Shown piece after piece: positions 26,268 through 38,443 of a stretch of 64,000 bases of DNA (positions are counted from its first letter, which is position 1; the number at the start of each line of letters is the position of its first letter). The notes beneath the pieces are model-generated. The model had not been told where the DNA came from. It did not search any database and saw only the letters and a program-made list of their open reading frames with translations. The stretch spans positions 434,001-498,000 of the forward strand of contig NW_026516680.1 of the NCBI RefSeq assembly GCF_025766255.1, read 5' to 3'. The translations under genes and the position numbers were made by a program. This DNA comes from Zychaea mexicana (taxonomy: Eukaryota; Mucoromycota; Mucoromycetes; Mucorales; Lichtheimiaceae).

Positions 26268-28309
26268 TTATGTATTATCAGTGTTATTATTTGCTTCGTC
26301 CTGTTGTAACCGTTCCATGAACTGGATGACTTGGGGTAAGTCCAGATCGGGTGGATTGCTCTCTACCGAAGCTAATAACGGTTCGAGTATACTGTCTACT
26401 TCGTCAATCGTCATGTTACAACAGGCCGCAATCAGTCGCTTGCATTGCATTTCTTTTTCCGATGAATAGGCTTTGAGCTGTTCGACTTCCGCGGCGAGTT
26501 CTTGCCGTATCTTTGAATGTGCTTCAACCTGTGCCTGCAAAAGCTGGACTCGTTCTTCCAACCATTTTTCGCGTGCTTGTCCTTCAGTGTCTATCTGCTT
26601 GTTGCTGTTGGATTGGAGCGCTTCTTCAAGTTTTCGTATTAATTCGTGCGATTCTGCTAGTTTCTGCCCTTTGCTTTGCTGTGCTGCGAGTTTTTCCCGT
26701 TCGTCGTTCAGTTCTCGCGTGACGGAACGTAGCCGTGCTTGTGTCCGTTCTAGTTGTTCGTCACGCTCTCGTAATCTTGTATGATAGTCTTTGTCGAGTT
26801 CATCTACAATTTTTTGCACAGCTGGAGAATAATCATGGATGCATTTATTAGTAAACCCGCGATATCCACCAAAACAGCACGCCACGCCAACTTACTTGAA
26901 ACAATCTCGCGCCCGCGCGTACTTGGTCCATATGTTTTCTTAGAAGTATCAGGAATAGGGGTATCCAGTGGCTAAATCACTTGATGTCAGCTTTCGCTGG
27001 ACACATCTTTCCTTCATTTTCTTTTTCAAGTACCTCTTTTGCTTCAGCGATATTCCGGGTGATCGAACTAAACTCGTTCAGCATGGTCACCATGTTTTGT
27101 AATCCAAGTCGCATGGCAATACTTAATACTGTATCGCCGTTTATATCTTCCGCGTGAATGACTGACTGTAAATGACGTGAACTGCCGATCGTGCTTAGGA
27201 TATGCTCCATGTAAAACATGGCCGCGTTATATCGTCCGTGCATAGCTGCCGTCAACGCCGTATGGTGAATGACTGTCCTCCTCCGCCGATCTATCACAGG
27301 AATAGATTCTTTCAAGTGCTCCAGCAATTTCGGGAAGCATTGTGTTTCAAAACAGTGAGGCATCATCACGCCACGCATCAGTGCTGTTTCGCCGGCATGG
27401 TTGACACGACAGGTGTCAGCCCCACGTACGATTAGTAGTTCCAAGGTTTTTATCCGTGCCAATGATGCAGCCCAGTGTAACGCTGTGTGGCCTTGGTCGT
27501 CGATTACGAGGTTGATATCAATATCCGGCGGCTTTAATAACTCTGGTATTTGTGGTGAATCGTCTGACGAAACGAAAAGACCCATCAACAAACTGCGATG
27601 CTTTTCGTCGTCAATTACTTTTATTTTCTTGCGCGGTCGTTCGTCAATGGATCGTCGATGGTTTGGATGCGGTGATGAGGCGATAGACATGGGCGTTGAT
27701 GCGGCGCTTAACGGTGACGGAGGAGGTGAGGATGTATGTGCTGGATCGTAATGTGCAAGTGCTTCTTCTCGTGTAGGTAATCGATTATACTCGTCGTCGT
27801 ACTGTGATGGATCTAATTCGAATAACGGCCGTGCGACATCATATACACCATATTTTTCTGCAAGTCCTTTGCCAATCTCCACGGGAATCCTGTAATTATA
27901 AACAATTATTTTGTTGAGGTTACCTTAACTTTACAATTCCAAAAACTTTATTTCCTCCTCTGTTTTTCCAGCAGACACGCACGCATACACAGAGACAAAG
28001 TTAACCGAATATAACGAGACAAACAAAAACAAAAACAAAACGGAAGGTGTATATTTCTTACCAAGTGCCTTGGAATTTACCATAACCCCCTTGTACCTTT
28101 TCATGTACACCCGACGAGAGTTCTCGTTCGACAATGCGCGTTCGTTTTACTTTGCCAAAACCAGCGACTTTCAGAATTTGGGTGGAGTTCATGTACGAGT
28201 CTTTTTGTCTTCGCATAAGTGCAATCCCTCGTACAAGCATCTCGTATACGGCTATGCCGGAGTACATTGCTCGATATACTTCGGTTGTGTAATTATTATA
28301 ATCTTGCAT
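26268..28309 (-). CDS. MBF/SBF-type transcription factor (APSES/KilA-N DNA-binding domain plus ankyrin repeats)
   Basis: Homologue of yeast Mbp1/Swi4 and fission yeast Res1/Res2, which bind MCB/SCB sites and drive G1/S genes. Reverse exons: 28062-28309, 27034-27889, 26896-26971 and 26268-26821; 577 residues. The DNA-binding domain spans about residues 1-110 (GIAVYEMLVRGIALMRR, YMNSTQILKVAGFGK, VQGGYGKFQGTWIPVEIG). A linker with a basic RPRKKIKV nuclear-signal-like patch follows. Ankyrin repeats lie at about 180-330 (DDQGHTALHWAASL, HAGETALMRGV, DINGDTVLSIAMRLGL). Next come a coiled coil and a C-terminal block (CKRLIAACCNMTIDEVDSI) typical of the family. The 62-nt intron at 26972-27033 was inferred because reading through it ends at a stop, while splicing continues into family-like sequence. 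Two ACGCGT sites lie upstream. Confidence 0.95.
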
Positions 28310-28406
28310 AATGGGTAAAATAGAGGAATAATTAAATAGTGTTGGTGTTGAAAAATAAAGCAAGAGAAAAAAAAAGGGGGGAAGAAGTTATGAGTGTAAC
28401 TGGAAA

Positions 28407-28440
28407 ACGCGTTCGGACATGAAATCAGTTTCATACGCGT
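28407..28440. promoter_or_regulatory. Two MCB-like ACGCGT sites upstream of the MBF-type gene
   Basis: ACGCGT occurs at 28407-28412 and 28435-28440, 98 and 126 bp upstream of the ATG at 28309, with a further CGCG at about 28446. ACGCGT is the Mlu I cell-cycle box bound by MBF in yeasts. The position and spacing suggest feedback or cell-cycle control of this gene, but that is inference from two hexamers. Confidence 0.5.
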
Positions 28441-29362
28441 TTATTCGCGTGCTCGCTTTTACCGTGGCTGGCGTAGTTCAGTCCACCGATTCATGCGCCG
28501 GTTACGGATGATATATTTTCTATTGTGACAAATCTGGTTCAATGGATAAGCTCTAATTAATCATAATACAAGAGCTTATGATGATCGGATACATTACGTA
28601 AGAGCGATCTGACAACATTAGTGCTATTATATGTGTTGATGTGGTTTTGCGACAACATCATACATACTGTCAAATGATAAATCACATAAATACACACCGT
28701 GGATCCTAAAGCGGTGATGAAACGATGTATAAATCCGTGATAAATTAGCCTTATATCCCTAAATACCAGACGGCTACATACAGGTGACTTTGACATGCAT
28801 AATAGCATCAGCTGCTGCCAGAAGTAAATGCGGGAACTGCGATGAAATCTCAAAATAAGCCATCACCTTCCTAACTACATTATTGGAGGAAGAGACCATG
28901 AATTATTGAGAGCTTACAGAAAACTTTCTTTCATTCATCTATTAGCTCATACTCTGCACCACTCATATGTGGCCTCACTCTTTTTAGAAGCTAAATACCA
29001 GCTAAGATTAATCGGAAAACGTGGGGTTTAGGTCTTTCTGTGACTGACTAAAAAGAAGAAATTAATCTGGGTGCTGTCCGCGTATAGTGCGCTATCATGG
29101 AGCAATAGAAATATTCTGAGACAAACAAGTAGCTCGACGTGCCTTTTGAAAGGTTGCATGATAATTCCTGCCCCTGATCCATAGCTAAGAGGAACTACGC
29201 AATGAGCGTTTTCGGGGGAAGCTAAATAAAAACTCTTGCTAGGTTTGATTTGTCCGGTTATAATATGTTGGTACACTTCAGCTGTCTTTCTGAGCATCAG
29301 ATATAGCACCACGTATAGTCAGCTGCTGCAAAGAACAGAGATCAATAATATGTGAAGTACAC
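28441..29362. other. Gene-poor region upstream of the MITE
   Basis: AT-rich, with stop codons frequent in all frames. A reverse ORF of 98 codons at 28557-28853 shows no recognisable motif and no splice context, so it was not called. Confidence 0.4.
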
Positions 29363-29364
29363 TA

Positions 29365-29832
29365 CAGCTGTACCCCGGTTTTTGCAACCGAGGGTTTTCC
29401 GATTTTTTTTTGCAAAATGTGAGGATTTGCAAGTAACGGGGTAAACAATTCTGCTTCAAATAGACACTGGATAAGTCATCCTATAAACACTAGCCCATTG
29501 TTTATCTGTCAGAGTTGATGTACGATACGTTCTGTGGGATTACACAGCTCTAAATGTTACTACTTGCATATATAAGACCGTTCTTTAATTGAAGCTGTCT
29601 AGTGCAGTAACCGTATCATTTTATTCCTCGATAATACGCAACAGATGCTTCTTTCAGTTGATATTGAAGAAATTGAAGCTGTTTTTACCCCGATAACGTG
29701 CAAATCGTATAAACTCATTTGCAAGTTGCAAATTTGCGAAAGTACTAAGTTTTTTTTTGAATTTCTCAATAAAAAGTTGCAGATATACGAGGAATTGCAA
29801 ACCCAGGGGTTGCAAAAACCGGGGTACAACTG
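29365..29832. mobile_element. 468-bp MITE with Tc1/mariner-type features
   Basis: The ends are inverted repeats: both begin CAGYTGTACCCCGGTTTTTG and agree at 24 of the first 25 positions (29365-29389 against the reverse complement of 29808-29832). Weaker inverted similarity continues inward. The element is flanked by TA on both sides (29363-29364 and 29833-29834), the target duplication of Tc1/mariner/pogo elements. No transposase is encoded, so it would need one in trans. The near-perfect ends suggest fairly recent movement. Confidence 0.85.
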
Positions 29833-29834
29833 TA

Positions 29835-31681
29835 TTGGTCGCCACATTAGTTTTGCATCATAGCAGCAAAAGAGGGAAAAAGGGGTGCTGCGTAACAACG
29901 ATATAAGGTACATACACAAAAACATTGACAAGGCAGCTTGTGGATCAACAACACGTACGAAAAGAGCAAGCATTGTTAAAGGAAATGGTCGAGAAGGACC
30001 TTAAGAAGTCGGCAGCTTTACGCTGCAATACATAATTAAAGAACGCGGGGGAGCTCGCTCATTAGAGTGAATTGCGTTCAATAGGAATCTAGTCGCCGTG
30101 ATAGCTACCATGCTTGGTGTTTTGACAGGAATTTAAAGCACAAGCAAGAGGTTACTTACTGAGCCCGACATGAGGGTCGTCGCTGGCAAATGGTATGGTG
30201 CCGAAGAAACTGTGGCTGGTACGCAAATTTTGTGTTTGTCTTCTCATTGACAATCTTGCCAACTTTTAAAATAGCAGCTGGTAGCACTAGCTGGTAATAC
30301 AGTTCCGTCGTCGAAATTTTTTTATGGCAGCCCTTCAATTTCTATTACACCAAACAATGACCAATGACGACCACGTTTTGTTTTGAGCAATATGATGCAT
30401 TGACGCGATTTTCAAAGTGTAAAAGCAGAATATGTTAGCTAATAGTCAGTTGAAGATACATGAACTCTGAACTTATAAACATATTCGAGATATTTTGAGT
30501 TTGACAATCCTTATCAATCCTACAGTTTATATGTTGAAATAATTGATCCCAATAAACATGTTGCTCCTTCTTCTACAAGTGCAAGGCCTTTCAGTCTGAT
30601 CTGACAATCTTGGGGTGTACGCGGCATGGGACTGTTATTAAGCTCACCATTGCCACTGTTGGGCAGCCCAAGAATAAGAGGAGAGTCTCCTCTACTGCAT
30701 CACACGTTGACTTGGTAACGCTCTTAGCATAGAGATCACCCGAGTCTATAACATCGTCTGTCCGTAACAATTTTGACAGGCAAGATTTGATATGGGCTCT
30801 ACCCTGCTGGTTCTGACAGCTGCGTTGTAAGAATCACCAGCAACATTAATACCCGAACTGGCCTCATCTGTGCCCATGCAGAAACACGCAAAGGAGCTGC
30901 AAGTTTTCAGCCAACAACAGTACATCGTAGCCATTTTATGGCGTTTTCTCTGTTATGCTAGCTGTACAACGGACGCTAGACCTGGTCAATGTGGCATCAT
31001 CATCATCATACCCACGCCCTCAATTATACACTCATAGCGTCTATAGACAGCTCTTCTCACCCCACTTCTTACATCTTCACTTCTCGCTTCCTTTCCTAAC
31101 TTTTCTTACTTGTTCGTTACCTCTCCTCACCAAACATCTTAATCCGGCTTGACTTTTTCCCTCTCTAGGAGGGCGTTTTCAATTATATAATCACCTCCTA
31201 CTATGTATTTTCTTCTTTCCTTTCAATCACCGCACCGCAAGGAAGCGACAAGAAAGCTACATTCATATCGTCATTAGCCTTCCAATAAATATAAGCTTTA
31301 AACTAGCTGTACAACGACAGTGTCTGCCCAGATACTTACAATCCGGAACGTGAATGGGTAGACAGTGTGAATCAATAGAACAAGGTGAGACTCGAATATA
31401 TCAAAGGGTAAAACAATAGGGATCCATATAACTTAGGATCCCGTCTTCATATATACATTGAGTAATAGAGGGCTAGCTATTTTCCTAAATTGATCTACAT
31501 CATACTTCTATCTAGAATATCCACGCCTATTACTCCTTAATCAACATGCAGATGACCGCAGTCATCCTATCGTCTTGATCATGCATTGTCGATCGGCATT
31601 TATGCAGGTTGGGTATCGTCGTAACGGTATGCACCGTTACAATCTTGCTCAAAGAACCTAATTGTCGAATTCAGGGCTAAG
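29835..31681. other. Gene-poor region between the MITE and the carboxypeptidase
   Basis: Mostly AT-rich noncoding sequence. A reverse-strand segment at about 30588-30935 has frame-shifted open stretches (see findings). A CT-rich block lies at about 31020-31140 and an ATC triplet run at about 30988-31002. Confidence 0.45.
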
Positions 31682-31858
31682 ATGAAAAGCAGTGAGTATT
31701 TATATAAGCTTTTGTTTGATTTCGCAAATTAAAATGAGACTCTTATAGTTGGTTTTCTAGCTGTGTATCTCACGGCTGGCTTTTACAGCTTTCTCATGTC
31801 AATGTCAAAAGAGCTTCTTGATAAGCACTTCTCTTGGGATACAATGTACATCATTTAG
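31682..31858 (+). CDS. Possible tiny spliced ORF with one hydrophobic segment
   Basis: ATGAAAAGCA followed by a GTGAGT donor (31692) and a CTTATAG acceptor (ending 31748) gives a two-exon frame, 31682-31691 plus 31749-31858, of about 39 residues. It begins MKSIGFLAVYLTAGFYSFLM and ends at TAG. It is membrane-like or signal-like. It lies 64 bp before the carboxypeptidase ATG, so it could be an upstream ORF, an alternative first exon or chance. Confidence 0.2.
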
Positions 31859-31921
31859 TGGAATGATCGACAAAGATATAAATTCCGAGAAACTGTCTTT
31901 CTTCGCATAATTGATATCGTC

Positions 31922-34404
31922 ATGTTTTGGCTGCTCATATTCTGGCAGCTGTTGCCTATTTATGCTCTCGCATTACAGAACGCTTTTGACCAGATAGTCA
32001 GTGGCAACTCTGCAACTGTTACGCAGGAAGCAGCTACGACAATGCGTGTCATCTCCAGCATGCGCAATCCCAGTTCATCGATTCGTCTTCTGCAACCAAC
32101 ATTGTGCGATCCGAATGTAACGCAGGTAATTGCAAAGCGATAAACTGTGGTGCACTGTTATACAAATTATAGATCTAGATAGGTTTGCATATCAATATAT
32201 CATCAAGCGCAACATACAATAAATTACGGGTTATCCCTTCCTCAATGATAGTATTCAGGCTACTTTGACGTCAAACCGGACGTGCATTACTTTTTCTGGT
32301 TCTTCGAAAGCGTGACTGAAGACGCGCCCTTAACATGTAACAAGGAAACGTTTATATTTGCTATTCTTAAAGTTGCTAACTTTCATTTTGTCATGTGGTT
32401 GAATGGTGGCCCTGGATGCTCGAGTATGGGGTAAGTTGGTCGAGTACTATATCTTATTACACTCAAGAGTGTGCAACTGTGATCTGCACTACAGAGAGCT
32501 AATGATATACATATATATAAAAGAGGTGTATTCACGGGACCTGGTCCTTGTCGAGTCACAGACGACGGAAGAAGTATGGAAGCAGTTTACAACCCTTATA
32601 GTTGGCATCGTTATTCGAACATGCTGTTCTTGGATCAGGTGTGCATATCGTATCATGATATTCACTAAGGAGTATATCTTCACTAAACTAACAGCTATGT
32701 TTTCCTCTCAAAAATAAAATAGCCAGCTGGTACCGGGTTTTCATATGGAAACGGAACTATCAATAGAACGGAAGAAGGTGCTCCTTTACTGTATGAGACC
32801 CTACAGCTCTTTCTTGAAGCCTTTCCGCAATATAGCAAGCTGCCGTTCCACCTGTTTGGTGAGTCGTACGCGAGCCGTTATGTCACAGAATATGCCCGAT
32901 ATATCGTTGAGAGGAATACTGCTGCACTGGCATTGGATCGCAAAATTTTGCTTCAAACGGTCGGATTCGGCAACCCTTGGATCGATCCACTGTATCATTA
33001 GTAAGCAAAATATGTATTCAACGAATTATTTGACTATCACAATTTTGTTTTTTTAATAATCATCAACACATTATAGTGAATCAGACCCTCAAATGACTTG
33101 TGACTCTACGAGTTAGTATTATTATAATAATAAACAAGAATAAGTTCTTTAATTATCTGCACGATCTGACTTTCGATTTTCTTTTTTTGCTAGACCCATT
33201 TACTGCACCACCAGAAACGTGCAAAAAGATGAAAGAGATTTTTCGTCACGAATGCATGCCGTTGTGTAAGTCTTTCCGTAACATACTGCGCATACACAGA
33301 AGCAGCAACACGCTTTATTTAAGTGAGCGATAAAGCATGTTATTAAGATGGAGTCTGATAACCTCGTATTTCTGCGTATACGTAATAAATGAATGTATCT
33401 AGTAAATCAATGTTCAATCATGGATACCATTCGAGACTGCTCTGCGGCTGATAAAAGCTGTCAAGCTATACAAGATTTGTTCGATTCTACCGGCCAAAGC
33501 AACACCGATGTTCGTATACCTGCAATTCAATACACTCCACCTCAAACGTATGCACGATTTCTAAACCTTGCGTCCACGCAAAAGCAAATTGGAGCTACCG
33601 TTCGTTATACGGAATGTTCCAATGATGTTAGAGTAAGTTCACTTCGAACCGAGCGAATAAAAGTTCATGTAGAAAGCACACATTACTGTTATATCTAACA
33701 CTCTTTTGACATGTTGCTTTACATAACACACACAATCTAAAAATCAGCAATCTTTCTCATATTCCGGTGATATGTAAGTAAATCAAAAAATTAATTAGAT
33801 TTTCTTTTTATGTATTAAATACATCTTTTTTTTCTATTAAGTGCACGGAGCTCGAGACTATCTGTTACATTTCTTCTCGACCATGGAATACACCTCCTTG
33901 TATATGTCGGCGATGTCGATTTTCTTTGCAATTGGGTATGTAAGAGTACGATAAAATGAAAAAAAATACCAAGATAAGCTCACATTTGTAGATGTTGCAA
34001 TAAACTAATCGGTTCGCCTTGTTCTCGCAACAAAGTACGGCAATTATGCGCTGTTCAACGACCTGAGGTGGGATGGTGCTGATAAGTATCGTGCAGAGTC
34101 GCTGGTACCTTGGATATTGAATGATCGTGAGGTTGGGCAGATAAAATCGTCAGGCCCTCTAACCTTTATTCGTGTATACCAAGCGGGGCATGTGGTGAGT
34201 ATATCAAGATTTATCATGTATAGCTGCAAACAGAGTGTATGTAATATGCATCTCAAAGGTTTAACGACAAAAATGATTGACCACTGCGGACTATAGGTGC
34301 CCTACTACCAACCACTTCCATCTCTAGCTATGTTTCGAGCTTGGATCACGAATACTCCTCTCAATCCACTTCCAGCCATCTATGCCGGGTCAAAGGAAAG
34401 CTAA
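31922..34404 (+). CDS. Serine carboxypeptidase, family S10
   Basis: Secretory or vacuolar peptidase that removes C-terminal residues at acid pH. Twelve proposed exons: 31922-32125, 32252-32336, 32373-32430, 32524-32638, 32723-33000, 33077-33111, 33194-33265, 33403-33632, 33748-33773, 33842-33935, 34036-34194 and 34297-34404; 487 residues. Signal peptide [17 protein letters not shown] at the start. Family blocks: [36 protein letters not shown], nucleophile Ser at about 202 in GESYAS (the consensus is GESYAG), Asp at about 391 in [10 protein letters not shown], and His at about 451 in AGHVVPYYQP. The catalytic triad is complete, so it is probably active. The intron at 32337-32372 is only 36 nt, the least certain splice here. 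The acceptor at 32523 was picked to keep frame. Confidence 0.92.
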
Positions 34405-34856
34405 TTTACAATGTGGGAACCCGACACTGTTTTGACCGTGTATAAGTATCAAAATAAACTTAAAATGAAACGGGAATGCCTACATTTGAAAGAAAAACGC
34501 TTTACGTGGTTATTGTCATGAAGATTGGGAGTGGAAAACTCCTGGAGAATATATGCACTGAGCTCAAGATGGTTTTTCTTACGTTCTATCATGTACATAC
34601 AATGGTAAAAAGACGTCCTACTGTAAAGCAGTATAAATGTACAGTTACGTTTCCCTAAAACGGGTACAAACCGAGCGCAGGTGCATTAAGGGGTGCTCAA
34701 CGTACCTCCATTGACAGTTATTAGCCAATGGCAAAGCAGCTATGAGATAATAAAGAAAGTGAAATTACGCATATATATGACCTTCAAGGACAGCACATTC
34801 GTCTTCTCTTGCATTATCATTACATAAACGTTTCGGTAAACTCCTGCTCTAAGGAA
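34405..34856. other. Intergenic: promoter of the methyltransferase gene
   Basis: AT-rich. A TATATAT stretch at 34772-34778 lies about 80 bp before the ATG at 34857 and is the likely core promoter. Nothing else was recognised. Confidence 0.5.
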
Positions 34857-36132
34857 ATGGAAACTACACAACACCACCGCGAAGTCATCAGTGCTACCAC
34901 ATTCCGTGTAAGCGGCGGTCGTCGCCTTGCAGACGATGTTAATGTTGCGTACATTCTACCGAGCGACAAGGATGAAGTAAAGCGACTTAAGCTCAACCAT
35001 GACCTTTGGAGGTACATTCTTTGGAATCTCCAATAGTAATAATGCAAGCTTGAAGCCCAATAACTAAATAGAATTTGACTTTAATGTTTAGGAGCTTAAT
35101 GAACGGGTAAGTCCTAAAGAGATGCTGTTGATTATTTGTATATGCTCATGATGTTATTATCTATAGCTTATACAAATCTGACATGCACGATCAATTGAAG
35201 AAAGGGATACGCGTGCTAGATGTGGGATGCGGACCTGGATGGTGGACCTTGGTAAGGATATCAACATCGGTAGCATTTTCTCACCAATAGATTACATTTT
35301 CTAAAAGGAATATTAATTTGAAACAAATAGGACATGGCCGCCTTATATCCAAATTCCCAATTTATTGGTATTGACATGGCAGATGTTTTTGTTACCAAAG
35401 ACTTGCCTTCCAATGTCACTTTCAAACAAATGAATGCCGGCACTGGACTTGACTTTGAAGACGCGTCGTTCGATTTTGTTTTTCAACGTTTCTTGGTGAT
35501 GGGTTTATCGGTCGACCAATACAGTTCTTCGGTTGCTGAAATAAAACGCGTGTTGAAGCCAGAAGGCGCCATTGAAATTTTGGAACTGATTAATGACTAT
35601 TCCAACCCTAGTCCAGCCTTTGCACGCATTGGATTATGGAGTAGGTCTATTTTTTGTTACCTTTTTTTTCTCATGATCAAAGGGACGAGATGGACTCATA
35701 AATATGCTTATTTCTACTAGTACAACAAGCCATGAGCGCTCGTGGCTTGGATTCGTTCATTGCGGATAAAGTGTCTTCAGTTCTTGAAAATGCAGGCTTC
35801 CATAATATAAAGGATGTCAACTACGACGTGCCTATTGGTAAACTCTTTTTATATATACATCTCTTCACACCCCCATATATCAGCAGGAAGAAAAGCGAGA
35901 AAATAAGAAAATAGCTAACTGGTTATAACAAAATTTAGGACCATGGGGAGGCGAACCGGGTGAAATGTTCCTTGCTATCCAAAGATTGGCACTTCCCGCT
36001 GTCAAGGTCATGGTTACTGAGTTGACGAATGCAACTACGGAGGAATATGACAAAACTGTGAAGCAGGCCTTTGAGGAGGCAAATACTCACCAAGTCTCGA
36101 CACGATTCAGACTTATATATGCTAGCAAATAA
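34857..36132 (+). CDS. Class I SAM-dependent methyltransferase (fungal small-molecule/LaeA-like type)
   Basis: Proposed exons 34857-35011, 35092-35106 (15 nt), 35167-35251, 35331-35640, 35721-35837 and 35939-36132; 291 residues. Motif I is VLDVGCGPGWWTL, spanning into the exon that continues DMAALYPNSQFIGIDMAD (motif II). The later EDASFDFVFQRFLVMG and EIKRVLKPEGAIEILEL are motifs IV and V of the Rossmann methyltransferase fold. This arrangement is common in a large family of fungal proteins of unknown substrate, some related to LaeA. No membrane segment or signal peptide. The exon of 15 nt is short but both flanking introns have good signals and the frame closes. Confidence 0.88.
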
Positions 36133-36380
36133 AGGATGATGGAGGAGTAATTCATAACGCGTACAGTAGCAATACAATAAAAGTCCCATGTTCAATTATT
36201 TTGTTGCTAGCTTACTAGCTACACATAAGGCCGATCAAAATTTGAAGTAACCAGCGGCCCCGAACTTTTGTTTTCAGTTGACTCACTACTACTCATCGGT
36301 ACGATTGACATTTCACGAGAAACAAAGTTTTTACTTTTCCTAAATCACCCCCCCTAAACTGCGCGCATATAGTTATAATC

Positions 36381-37891
36381 ATGGCAGACACAGCAAATGG
36401 CGAGACCGGTGTGATTGCCTTATACCAGACCTTTTTGAAGGATCCTGTAAGCACAGAAAAAAAAGTTACTATTACACTTCTTGAAACTTGAAGAAACGAA
36501 ATAATCATAACCAATCTTAAAATCGCAGGAAATATCTACTCCTGTCGCAGTCTTTAAAGCATTAACGGAATTCGTTCGTGATAACGCAGGTAAAAAGAGC
36601 TGTCTATAGCATTTCAACCTCATTTATAGTCAGGATCTCGCTGTTAATAATAGCGGACGTGTTGAAAATCAATATAGCACCCACAATGTCGGAATTCATG
36701 GAGACGCTGGAGCGAGCTGCGCAATCGATCCGAGACGATTCTCAAACGCGACGTGCAGAAAAAGGTCAACACAAAGCAACCATTGCCACCCTGGCTGGTG
36801 TCGATCTATTTATGCGATTCGTGACAAGGAACTCGCATGATTTTTCAGTACGTCCTTATATATGTTACTCACAATATACGTTCGGATGGATGGAACTGCA
36901 GAGAGATTAAGTGTGTTTGATGAATGTAATAGCTTTCTACCAAGAGCTTTGATGATTTCAAAGACCATCTGTTGTCGCGTGCAACACTGATTCTCGAAAA
37001 AGCATTCACAGCACGTATCAAAGCAGCCGAGATCGGCGCCGAGTTTGTGCAGGACAACTCAGTCATTTTGGTACATGCGTATTCTCGTGTCGTGATGAGC
37101 GTCCTGTATCATGCAGCAAATGTACAGAACAAAAGATTTAAAGTATATGTAACGGAAGGTCGGCCAAATAGTGAAGGGTAAGCACGGCAAGAGGAAAAGG
37201 AGGGAATGAGGATTAGTTGTTTCCGAGTGATTAAACTGGATCATTAGATTGAATGCTGTCAAAGCTCTTCGGGAAGCGGGCATTCCTTGTCGGGCGATTC
37301 TGGACTCGGCTGTGGGATACATTGTAGACAAGGTGGATATGGTCTTTGTTGGCGCTGAAGGTGTTGTAGAAAACGGGGGTGTCATTAACCAGGTAAGGCA
37401 ATGAGATCCATTTTCCATCATTCCTCTTTGCTGTGGTACTATACAATGTACGTGTCTGGATACAAACTCATCACATCCAAATAACTAGGTTGGTACATAT
37501 CAAATTGCACTTGTTGCCAATACACTTGGTAAACCCGTATACGCCGTAGCAGAAAGGTAATGCACTAGTTGGTTACGTATATCGAGAAGCTGTCAGAAGG
37601 GGGCCTTTTGAAACTAACTAGATAACCGGGGGACTGGACCATCATAGTTACAAATTCGTTCGTGTATATCCTCTCAACCAATATGATCTGCCTGCCGCTA
37701 CACCCGAAATTGTAAGCTTCACTTCAAGGAGAAAGTCGTTCAGCAACAACGGAGACTCCGACGCATCACTGGAGGCATCCAACCCATCCGTAGATTATAC
37801 TCCCCCACAGTATGTCACCCTGTTGCTGACGGATTTGGGTGTGCTTACCCCTAGTGGAGTCAGTGATGAGCTTATCAAGCTATACTTGTAA
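36381..37891 (+). CDS. GCN3: Translation initiation factor eIF2B, alpha subunit
   Basis: Regulatory subunit of the guanine nucleotide exchange factor for eIF2; it senses phosphorylated eIF2 alpha. Proposed exons 36381-36446, 36529-36589, 36678-36847, 36945-37177, 37248-37392, 37489-37556 and 37648-37891; 328 residues. Family blocks: [79 protein letters not shown], and the conserved end [19 protein letters not shown]. The acceptor at 36677 was chosen over an earlier one (36629) because it gives the family-like sequence [14 protein letters not shown]. Length and C-terminus agree with human and yeast proteins. A Ser-rich insert lies near residue 270. Confidence 0.95.
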
Positions 37892-38443
37892 AAATACTTC
37901 TTTGTACGTAAAGTTTTATAAAACATATCAAAAGCATTACTCTAAGCGCAGATTGTGTGAGCAGTGTATGATATGCTTAGAAGAATTGAATCCGAAGCGT
38001 TAAAGACGAACTAATATTACTTATAGTGGCACATAATGCAATAGAGCTCTTTTTCTTTTGCATCTTTGCCTCAATGTCACGAATCACACCATACTTATCG
38101 TTTGTTTTGGTTCGTTGAGCTACTGTATGTGTTATGAAAATTATTCACATAAAGATTTTGCTGGTTACATGCGCCGTTCTGACACAGCCATGATTTCACG
38201 TGTGCCTTCTTTGAACTTCTCCCCTTAAACCGAGTTTACAACGAGTATGTTATGTAAGTACAACTGCAAAGGGAAATGATCGTACTGTGACAAGAGTGAA
38301 CAGTGTACGCGCATGTGTGAAATACAACGAAAGGAGGGGGGCTTGATCTTGTCATGTTCGAGCAGTGCGCAGTGAGTGCAACAACTAGTGATTGACTAAA
38401 TTCTTCTTTGTAGTTCCTTCAACAACACCGCTTCATTTACTTG
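37892..38443. other. Intergenic, nothing recognised
   Basis: AT-rich flank of the eIF2B alpha gene, then unremarkable sequence with frequent stops. Confidence 0.45.
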
